A stretch of 64,000 nt of DNA from positions 7,442,667-7,506,666 of the forward strand of contig JASSKH010000020.1 in NCBI GenBank assembly GCA_031763025.1, in the 5' to 3' direction. Each line of letters opens with the position of its first letter. Within the stretch, counting starts at the first letter, position 1. Positions 54,611 through 64,000 of this stretch are shown in pieces. This DNA is from Macrocystis pyrifera. Lineage: Eukaryota > Sar > Phaeophyceae > Laminariales > Laminariaceae. Under the pieces are notes generated by a model that worked only from the letters and a program-made list of their open reading frames with translations, had not been told where the DNA came from and searched no databases. The translations under genes and the position numbers were made by a program.

Positions 54611-55529
54611 ACGTAGTATTTGTTTGGACAGGGCAAGTTTTATTCGTCACGGGACAGCTTACGCGGACTTTGATTGCGCGCCGCGCAATGTATGTAAAAC
54701 CCCTGTTCTGGCAGATACTGGAGCAATGTATAGTCATTCCCATTGACTAGAGCCAACTTTTATGATTATCCTCGGCAGACATCGATCGACAAAACCAACG
54801 ACACCGTCACGAAATCTGAACGGAATGCGCTGGGTAAGGTCTCCGACCCAGCCTAGTGTCACAGTGCTCACACCTCGGTCGGGGATATGTGGCGTGGGTG
54901 GGCCAGGCGGCTACTAGAAACCTAATTGGCAGCTGGTGTGTAGAAAAAAGACGACAACAACTCTCGATTCCTCTCTGTTGGCACGAAACCGAACTTTTTT
55001 AGAGCTCTGACGAAGGGCATAGGACGCCGCGGCCAACCTCTCGCCCCCTAGACGACGGAGTCCAATTGTACCTCCCAGGCCACAATTTACACTCATTGGC
55101 CTTGCCCGGTACTAAGCTCATTGACCGTGGGTGGATTATATGTCGAAATCGCAGGTCAATCGTCGCGTGACTGCGGGTGTGCGAGCTGCGAGTTGTGTCT
55201 TTCTTCTTCTAATTTTTGTGCGGCGTGATTTGACGTGGTTCCCTTGGTTCCCGTTAATACAGCGATTTTATTGGGAGATGGCTCCCGTCGTTCACGTTAT
55301 TTCAGCCATTTGATTGGAAGATAGCTGGCGTCAACTGCCCCGTGTTATTATAGACTTGCCGTTCTTTTCTTGCTACGTGTCGTGTTTCCCTTGTTTGATG
55401 GTATACGAAAAAAATGACAGATGCTTTTTTTGTACGTCTGAGCACGCAATGGGCGGCCGATTCGTAACGTATCAAGAGTTACAGCCGATGCAATCAATTC
55501 TGACCTCCCTGTATTCTACACCTGGTATC
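54611..55529. other. No gene recognised
   Basis: Short frames only. CTCATTGGCCTTGCCCGGTA and CTCATTGACCGTGGG near 55090-55130 form a small imperfect direct repeat. Confidence 0.4.
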
Positions 55530-56266
<737 letters not shown>

Positions 56267-56267
<1 letters not shown>

Positions 56268-56284
56268 GGCGTCGACGGCAGTTG
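56267..56284 (+). other. Primer-binding-site candidate
   Basis: TGGCGTCGACGGCAGTTG directly after the 5' LTR starts with TGG, as tRNA-primed PBS do. The priming tRNA was not identified. Confidence 0.45.
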
Positions 56285-56322
56285 ATAAACCAACTTGTCA
56301 CTTGTCACCTACGTTCAGAGTG

Positions 56323-57462
56323 ATGTCGGAATACGAGCAGTCCCAGTACCCCACCCCACCCCCCTACCGTGAGACCCCTGTTGATCTTGTCGAGTATAAA
56401 AGCCTATCAGAAGGGAATCGTTTTATTTTGTCGGTCATCGACCATCTCACTCGATTTGTCATCTTGATCCCCATCAAAGACAAGGCAGCTCGCACGATCG
56501 CCCGTCATTTAATCGAACGTGTGTTCTCAGTGTTTGGCCCTCCAGAAACGCTGCATTCTGATCAGGGGACGGAATTTCAAAACCAGCTAGTCCTAGAATT
56601 GCAGTCAGTATTTGGATATAAGAAAACGCGTACAGCCGCCTTCCGCCCCCAGGGCAACTCCGTCTTAGAGCGTGTCCACAGCACTGTCCACGGTATGTTA
56701 GCTATGTATAGCAATATGTCATTCGATAACTGGGCAGAGCTGTTGCCGTTTGTCCAGCTAGCTCATAACACGGCCTATTCGTCAACGCTCCAGGAAGCAC
56801 CTCATTTCCTGATGTTTGGACGCGCAGCTGTACTGCCTGTCGATCTCATTCTAGGTACGCCCTCCACCTCAGCGCCGCAATCACAGCTCGACTATTCCAA
56901 ACAAACTGTCGAAAATTTGCAATTTGCATACGAGCTGGCCCGCCGATATCTTAAAGAGCGAGCGGATAAGCAAGCGGTCGCTAATGAGACACTGTCATTT
57001 CCCAGGTTCAAACCTGGTGAACAAGTACTGATCCACCGCCCGTACAATGTCGCTGACGGTCCCAACCCCAAACTTATCAGCCCATGGCGTGGACCGTACT
57101 CTGTCCGAGCGCAATTGTCACCTGTCATTTATCGCGTCACGAAAGACGGGAACCCAGCCGAGATTACTGTTCATCTCGGCCGAATGAAAAAATACTTTGT
57201 CCCCCTGTCGTCCCATGTCCCCGACCTCGATGCGCTCGATGATATTTTTCTAGGGACCAAACTTCCCGTGCCCGATCTAGAAGGCTCCTTGTCAAAAGTA
57301 ACGATCGGTGCGTTCACGGTAGAGAGTATTGATGGACATAAAAGAGGAGTAGGCGCAGCATCTCTGACGAACTTTCAATACCATTTAAAAAACTGGAAGG
57401 ATATCCAACTCAGATGGGCGTTTGGAGGCATGTCAACGCCCTTCCCCAGTGCAGAGAAATGA
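56323..57462 (+). CDS. Ty3/gypsy integrase, intact ORF, N-terminally truncated
   Basis: 379 codons from the first ATG; the frame is open from about 56248, in the LTR edge. The catalytic triad is present: Asp21 (PVDLVEYKS), Asp80 (HSDQGTEF) and Glu116 (NSVLERVHS), with exactly 35 residues between the last two (DX35E). RFILSVIDHLTRFVILIPIK (residues 33-52) and LLPFVQLAHNTAYSSTLQEA are typical gypsy core blocks. A GPY/F-like module (PKLISPWRGPYSV) follows, then a tail past LGRMKKYF. The N-terminal HHCC zinc domain is missing; the first 15 residues (MSEYEQSQYPTPPPY) may be the fused start of Gag. Chromosomal integration of cDNA is the family function; whether this truncated form works is unknown. 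Confidence 0.85.
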   Translation: MSEYEQSQYPTPPPYRETPVDLVEYKSLSEGNRFILSVIDHLTRFVILIPIKDKAARTIARHLIERVFSVFGPPETLHSDQGTEFQNQLVLELQSVFGYKKTRTAAFRPQGNSVLERVHSTVHGMLAMYSNMSFDNWAELLPFVQLAHNTAYSSTLQEAPHFLMFGRAAVLPVDLILGTPSTSAPQSQLDYSKQTVENLQFAYELARRYLKERADKQAVANETLSFPRFKPGEQVLIHRPYNVADGPNPKLISPWRGPYSVRAQLSPVIYRVTKDGNPAEITVHLGRMKKYFVPLSSHVPDLDALDDIFLGTKLPVPDLEGSLSKVTIGAFTVESIDGHKRGVGAASLTNFQYHLKNWKDIQLRWAFGGMSTPFPSAEK

Positions 57463-59319
57463 TTGCGTCCTATCGCGCTGTTGTGTTGTCGACGGACCCC
57501 TCAGCATTTAACCCTCCTCCGCGGAAATCTAGTCTTGTTACCGCGTCTGTCACGTAGCACATTTCAATGGGCTTGTCTTGTCTTGTTTTAGCGCTTTATG
57601 TTGTCACATCAGACTGAGCAACCACTGATGATGTATGCCCGGTGCTATCGTTTCCATCAAATTATTTGTCTTGGACTGCTTTCCTATAGGAGTAGGTCTG
57701 ACTTTTCTGTCTTAAGAGGTGTTGTCACCCCATGGCTTGTTTTGTCGAGTGTTTGTACCGTGCACTCTTGTTTGATGTCCTCACCCCTAGTGGTGAGCGC
57801 TGTTCTAGTCTTTTAGTTGGCTGGTGCTTGGTGTCCAGGTTCGACGGTGCAAGCCTGACTTGCACAGTAGATTTGTTGCTGCGATCACTTGTCAACCCAG
57901 TTTTATGGGGTGATCAGCAATATTTTAATTACCGTCGACCAAGCATGTGTAAGAGTGTGTGCCTACGTGTCCTGTGTCCTTCGCAAAATGTCGTTTGTCA
58001 CCAACCACAGTGCCCTTGTGGAAAGCTTGTTTAGCGCTTCCAAGAATTGTTGTCTTATTTTCCTCAGCCTATAGATCTGAACCGAAGTTGCCATTTAGGA
58101 TGTCGTCTATTATAGTCGTAGTCACGGATCGTGCCTTTAGAGGTCATCACTCACTGGCTAACGATCCATCAAGAACCCGATTCCCATCGATTTGGGGGGT
58201 CGCTTTTATACTAGGTTTGATTAACTGTCGGGCACGAGGTTTCAGAGACTAACGATAACATACGTGCGATAGTCGGCACGTGGGACACCACCGGGAAAGT
58301 TATGTGATAATAATATCAAGCGCTCGCGCATACCATCTGTCTCTACCAAAATGCCTGACGTTCCGCATGGATCACGGCATACATAATGCGTCCGTTTTTG
58401 TCTCTACGCTTGTACCGGTTACCCATTACACACCTTCCAACCGCCACACCCTCGAGGCCTCCTCATCGGAGCCCAGGCGCGAGACGATTGACAGTCAACA
58501 ATGATAGCCGCGTTTGTCTGACACGTTTTTATTTCGTCAGTATTTTTTCGTGTTGGACCGCGTCTACCATAATGGCATACTGTAGGCGGCTGTCACTTCG
58601 TATCTCCGCCAAGGCAATTCTATTGCGAAGAATTTGATCCGGTTTCGAACACCCATCAGATGCCAAAGCAACCAATTTAGCCATGTCGATGTCCAGTATG
58701 TCATGTCCGGAACACTGTCATTGTCGCCGTCAGGTATGTCATCGTGTTGCTTTTAAGCATAACACGTGCCTTGACAGTGATTGAGCCTTCAGCCATGTGT
58801 CGAACGACGGGTGTTCACACTCAGTCGTCTAGCGTGCTTGTCACTAGCAAACCTTCTGCTAGAATATCCCGGGATAATTGTCACAGTTGCTCTAGCACGC
58901 TCTTGTCAAGGATCATTCTGTCATAATCCACAGCTGGCCAGCCGCAAATACACATATTACATATGTTTTTGTGAAAACGGATTACTCTCTTGTCTTCGCT
59001 CACTTTTTATTGTCTGATCCTGAATGGACCGTCCCAATATTTTAATATTGGCCGTCCAGATGTCCACGGTACGACAGCAGTCTGTCAACTTGTCCTCTGC
59101 TGTCACTGTCCTGTCTACAACAGCGCATATATCACTGTTGTACAGTCCGGCAATTTTTGTCTTGTCTTGCCGTAAAATTGAGTGAGGTAACTCAAGGCGT
59201 CGATTGAGCGAATCGCCTTTAAAGTTACGATGTCAACTATTAATAGACGTGTTGTAAACCTTTTTGTCCCTGTTTTCCATTACTTTCGAGTTTTGGTGGA
59301 GTGCGAGCTCTAACACCAC
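57463..59319 (+). other. Internal non-coding part of the LTR element
   Basis: About 1.86 kb between the integrase stop and the polypurine tract without recognisable coding sequence. TGTC/CTTGTC words are unusually common. Possible 3' UTR or packaging region. Confidence 0.6.
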
Positions 59320-59320
59320 C

Positions 59321-59335
59321 AAAACTGGGGGGTGA
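59321..59335 (+). other. Polypurine tract
   Basis: AAAACTGGGGGGTGA directly before the 3' LTR start TGTGGATACC, the position of the plus-strand primer in LTR elements. Confidence 0.65.
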
Positions 59336-59950
<615 letters not shown>

Positions 59951-61332
59951 CTAGTATGCTGGCCTTCCGACAATATAGCGTAGACGCCGTACCTACGTAA
60001 ACCGAATATATCCTTCCGTAAAATGCTCAAGTTTTCTTGGAGCGCCGCGACATTATTTTTTTTGTGACAATCGTCCAGTCCGTTGGTCGTTACGTTTAGG
60101 AACAAATTCGTAAAAGTTATAACTGCAGTGCTCCCCATTGTCAATTTTCGACCTTCCGGGGGCTCAAGTAGCGCCGGAGGAGACACGAACCACGAGGGTT
60201 AATCATTTCTGCTCTGGGCAGATACATGTATCGGGCTTCCTTGTAGTTGCTTTCAAGAATTCGGTGTTTTATGACCAACTACTATGCAGTACGTGATATA
60301 CCGGTATGAACGATGTTTCAATAGCAGGATCCGTAGCTTGGTACTGCTGTGATATGAAAATCCAGATACAACATGCCAAATAATCCTAATCATACGTTCT
60401 TGATCATTCTTTACTGTAGGTACATTCATGCACTAGCAAGGATCTACAAAATCCTCCAATCAAGATCCGGACCATATTCAAGGACCGGACTTCGTTGAGA
60501 TTCGGAATGATCAACACGACAGGAGGCTGTAGAGTGACGCTCGCGTTCAGTTTTAGCCTTTGTTTCCATCTTCTTGGCATCGTGTGCAGGGCGAGCTTTG
60601 GGATCCAGCTCTCGTGATCGTATTGCCTGGTAGAACGTCTGAGATGGAACAAGGAGCTGTAGGATCGAAATGCGCCACTCGCTAGCCTGCCTGCAGAAAA
60701 CACGAACATCACCTCCTGTGCTGTTGGATCACCTTCTGCTATTTTATAGGTGTGTGCTTGCTGTGATTTTTCATATACCAAGAGCAGAAGAGGCCAAGAA
60801 CATGTACGATAGTGAGATTCATCAAAAACACGTACTTGTACGTCAAGACCTGCTGCAACATTTACGGGGAGTACTAAGAAATTTCCGATGTCTTGGTGTG
60901 TATGCCACGTGTGAACTGCTGTAAACCAACTTTCGACTGTCTTGTGTACCCCGGCCCTCACGGGTCGATCTGCTGTTTCAGTGCGCGAAATGGTACTGGC
61001 CGAAATCAATTGGCAATCGAACCAGCTGTATGTATTATCGTCTCGTCGACCCTGGTGGCATCCAGGGGAGTCTCTGGCCAGTAGTCAATCGCGAGGGAAA
61101 TAATGAAAAACGCGCGCGGTTCACGCAGCTTGCAAAGTTGAGTATCGATCTGCCGATCGGTTGAACTCACAGTTGACGTGCTTTCTTAGTTTCTTATGAA
61201 ATAAAAAAATCCACCGATTTCTGGTTGATGCGGACCTCACGGGCTGACCTTTGTAGGAGATAATGCAATCCAATGCCATCAAATTAGATCCGAGAGGCAC
61301 GACATAGATATTCCACTCCTCGATCCAGCATC
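59951..61332. other. No recognised gene; one long minus-strand frame
   Basis: The minus strand is open at 60404-61009 (201 codons, ATG to stop), containing RPVRAGVHKTVESWFTAVHT and HTMPRRWKQRLKLNASVTL, with no motif I recognise. It may be an unknown protein or a relic. On the minus strand 60000-60186 reads DDCHKKNNVAALQENLSILR before the microsatellite. Neither is supported by neighbours. Confidence 0.3.
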
Positions 61333-62112
61333 GTGCCGGCCCAGATAGATACACAGCAGTATCTGCTGGATGCACTACCTCGTTCACTCTCCGGCCTGCC
61401 CCGTCCTTGGGGTGGGCCGAGGAAGCCCGCATGGACTTACAGCGGTCTAGCAGCAGCCACACGGGCATCGAGCCTCGGGCTGGGTAGAGAGGGAACCTCG
61501 CGCGGTCTGGCGAGTGAACTGTTCACTCTAAGGACCGCTCGGGGTGGTGGTGATGAGTTTTTCATTTTTAACCCGGATGCCGAGGAGTTCATCCCCGAGG
61601 CAGGACGGGTACATCACCACAACAGAGAGCGCTGCGTGGGTAACCTGGGGAGAGGAGAGGCTGCCCACCGCGTGGGTACGCAAGCGCGACAGGAAGGATG
61701 GGGGTGTCGGAGTTGGCTGGGACGGCTGCACCCAACCAACGGAAACCAAGGCGCGAACCGGGCTACAAAGCGGAGAGCCAATATTATCATAGAGGAAAAG
61801 AAGAGACAAAAAAAGCAAAAAAGGAGGAGGGGACGAGCCTCTCGTCGGCTGGCAAAAAAAGCAGCACGCGAGGCTCGTAAGAGGCGGAAGGCGGCACTTG
61901 TGGTGGTAGCGACCTACAATGTGTGTACCCTGGCCGTAAAGGGGAAGAACGGGTACGGGCATGACGAGTGCGTACTTGCGAAAGGACGCCAACTCGCATT
62001 GGTCTGCAGGAAACCCGACGGTCCGGCAACACGAGATTTCGTGCAGCTGGATACCAAGTATTTTGTTCAGGTCAGGAAAAAACAGCAGCGAGATAAGGGT
62101 TGTATGGGGTAG
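61333..62112 (+). pseudogene. LINE ORF part 1: basic leader and start of endonuclease
   Basis: 259-codon frame. A strongly basic block (about residues 148-190, with KKRQKKQKRRRGRASRRLAK) is followed by VVATYNVCTLAVKGKNGYGH, matching the N-terminal TYNV(R)TL motif of LINE endonucleases with its catalytic Asn. Past YFVQVRKKQQRDKG the frame is lost; the endonuclease continues in another frame. The usual LQET(R) block containing the metal-binding Glu is not visible, replaced by VCRKPDGPA. Confidence 0.65.
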
Positions 62113-62680
62113 GTTTAGCAGTAGAAGACTCAATATGCCGTACGTCTAAGTTCACTCAGCAGTTTATTGACGAACGACTTATGTCTATGCGCTTTGAGTT
62201 GGACGGTCGGTGCGATGCGGTTAATTTCGTCGTTGCGTACGCCCCAACTGATTGTACCAAAGACTCCAGGCAGAAAGGCATGTTCTGGCGAAAGTTGGAG
62301 GACCTGGCTGAGCAGATTCCTGCTAAAGAGTGTTTGTTTGTGCTTATAGATGCCAATGGGCGAACTGGGGGGAGGATAGAAGGGTGCGGTGATGATGAAT
62401 GTAGGGTGCTCGGAGCATACGGACGAGATGTTCGTAGTGATAACGGCAAACGGCTTTTGTCGTTCGCTACCAGTTGCAAGCTAGCGCTCACCAACACATT
62501 TTTCAGCACGCGCAAGGGCGGAATATCGCATACATACAACGGCACCAGCCTGAATGATCGTAAGCGAATCGACTACATCCTAACTCGTCAAGTCCACCGA
62601 CCCTAGAGTACATAATTTTACAGTCGTCCCACAGCCCCCACCACCTGCTAAGGCTGAGTCAGACCATAACATCGTGTACA
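62100..62680 (+). pseudogene. LINE ORF part 2: APE-like endonuclease core
   Basis: Reads YGVGLAVEDSICRTS, FIDERLMSMRFEL, VNFVVAYAPTD, ECLFVLIDANGRTG (the G/D-N catalytic block), [30 protein letters not shown] and, after a frameshift near 62590, [11 protein letters not shown] (the terminal SDH catalytic block). These blocks define the apurinic-type endonuclease that nicks target DNA for priming. Confidence 0.75.
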
Positions 62681-64000
62681 TCAAGGCCCGACTTAGTTGT
62701 CACTTTTCGTCTAACCGAAGATTGCTGAAACCCCCAAAACGTCGAGAATTCGACAGGCAGCTTTTCTTATCCGATGGAGAGCGTCGACACCGAATAGTCG
62801 AGAGGGTTGTTTCCACTCTTAACCAACCTACCCAGCCTCGTAACACGTCTGGCATGGTTGAGTTTTTCACCACAACTGTCATGAATGCTGTTGAGAAAGA
62901 GGTGCCACCTCCACCACGTCGCCACCACCGAAACGGTTGGTGTGAGACCCCCGAAACGGTGGCCGCTTTCAAAGTAGCATGGACAGCGAGGGAAGATGCG
63001 AGACAGCTCTTGCGTGTCTACCCCCGAGATAGTACAGCGTGGAAGAAGTTGAGATCCGCCTGTGCGAATCTGCAGGAAGTGGTCGCCGCAGGAGTCAATG
63101 CGTATTTTGAAGAGTACCTCGCTGAAACCGAGAAATTCCTCGCGAGTTCCGATCAACGAGGGTTCTACAAGCACCTGAAGAGTACGGTAGGGTTGCAAGG
63201 TACCAAAGCGAGGAGTGAACAGTTTATCATGGACGAGGATGGCACGCTGTTGCGGGATCAAGCGCGAATTCGTGAAAGATGGGCGGGGCACTACCACAAA
63301 CTATTGAACACGAAATCGCTGAAACTTGACCCCACGATCATCGACCTAGTGCCACCACGACCGCTGAAACTATCCCTTGGAATTGAACCATCCATTGACG
63401 AGATGATGGAAGCAGTGAAGGGTATGTCAAACTGGAAAGCCGTTGGACCAGATGGTCTCCCGGTTGAAGTACTGAAACTTGACCACCCCGCTTTCGTGCA
63501 GTATTTTCACAGTATCCTTGTTAACGTTTGGGTAACGGGAGAAGTCCCCCAGCAATGGAAAGATGCGATCATAAAAACCCTTCATAAAAAGAAGGACAGA
63601 ACTGATTGCAACAACTACAGAGGTATTTCGCTTGTTGCTCACGCAGGCAAGGTGTTGCTGAAAATCGTTGCGTCCCGTCTACTACTGCGAGACCGAGCAT
63701 ATACTCCCTGAAGAACAGTGCGGCTTCCGCCCCGCACGGTCAACAGTCGATATGCTGTTTGTCGTGCGCCGGTTGCAGCAGCTCGGGCGGCAAAAGAAAA
63801 TCCCCCTGTACATGTGCTTCATCGGCTTGCAGAAAGCGTACGACTCTGTCGACCGAGAACTGTTGTGGGAGGTACTCACACGCCTTGGTGTACCAACCAA
63901 GATGCTCACAATCATTCGCAATTTTCACGAAGGCATGCGGGCCCGCGTGCGTGCGGATGACGGTGAACACTCGGACTGGTTCAATGTAACCCAGGGACTG
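62674..64000 (+). pseudogene. LINE ORF part 3: reverse transcriptase (partial)
   Basis: 345-codon frame 62674-63711 with [19 protein letters not shown] and [20 protein letters not shown] then [20 protein letters not shown], the RT N-terminal motifs 0-2a. After a +1 frameshift near 63680 it continues [39 protein letters not shown] and [19 protein letters not shown]. Motif A is F-I-G-L where F-I-D-L is expected; the GGC codon at 63824-63826 replaces the metal-binding Asp. Confidence 0.8.

Larger units (their letters stand above)
61333..64000 (+). mobile_element. LINE (APE-type non-LTR retrotransposon), frameshifted, 3' end outside window
   Basis: A Lys/Arg-rich leader, an APE-like endonuclease and a reverse transcriptase follow in order, the layout of APE-class LINEs. 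At least three frameshifts (near 62100, 62590 and 63680) divide the ORF, and RT motif A has lost its catalytic Asp. The copy is therefore inactive. The sequence runs out after NVTQGL, just before the RT motif B region. Confidence 0.8.

Noticed and set aside
60404-61009. 201-codon minus-strand ORF as a real gene
   Set aside because: No recognisable motif, no neighbour support, and length alone is not convincing in this GC range; kept only as a note in the interval entry.

Overview
This window is eukaryotic and looks like a repeat-rich nuclear chromosome segment of a stramenopile, most plausibly a brown alga. The argument is intrinsic. One gene is split into short exons with GTGAGT/GTAAGT donors and large introns, and it uses a 'one leucine-rich repeat per exon' layout known from Ectocarpus-type receptors. 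Nearly everything else is transposon: Ty3/gypsy, Ty1/copia, LINE, SINE-like and MITE-like sequence, plus satellites. There are no operons, Shine-Dalgarno sites, CRISPR arrays or bacterial genes.

Layout. 1.3-10.0 kb (+): one multi-exon gene that can be stitched together with consistent splice phases. It has three single-LRR exons, an LRR C-terminal cap exon, a linker, an EGF-like exon, a Cys-rich exon and a large 'GDPH' exon. Its introns hold a G-tract, a TTAA-flanked MITE, a 120-bp tandem array and decayed LRR-like pieces. 10-20 kb: mostly anonymous sequence with a tRNA-His-like relic, a Ty1/copia RNase H relic, a 48-bp coding-type minisatellite and two MITE copies. 20.5-23.3 kb (+) and 30.2-42 kb (-): two degenerate copies of the same Ty3/gypsy-like family. 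23.3-24.5 kb: degenerate CAGATC-type minisatellite. 24.5-30 kb: dispersed repeats, two more MITEs and a coiled-coil ORF inside a repeat. 42-54.7 kb: dispersed repeats, tRNA-derived SINE-like units, a 167-bp satellite, and an inverted, internally deleted copy of the 26-28 kb repeat. 55.5-60 kb: a young 4.04-kb LTR element that kept only integrase, inserted into a (TTA)n tract. 61.3-64 kb: the 5' two thirds of a frameshifted LINE that runs off the window.

Most notable: both copies of the gypsy-like family carry, between the Gag zinc-knuckle region and the retropepsin, a domain I read as NADAR (the YbiA-like N-glycosidase / ADP-ribose hydrolase family). An LTR retrotransposon carrying a NADAR domain in its polyprotein is the best candidate here for an undescribed system. 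The second is the LRR/EGF/GDPH mosaic gene with its decayed LRR exons. The third is the integrase-only LTR element, whose LTRs differ at a single site I could see.

Limits: exon boundaries were placed by eye from splice consensus, phase and protein pattern. Repeat identities are visual estimates, and family names rest on motif recognition without database searches.
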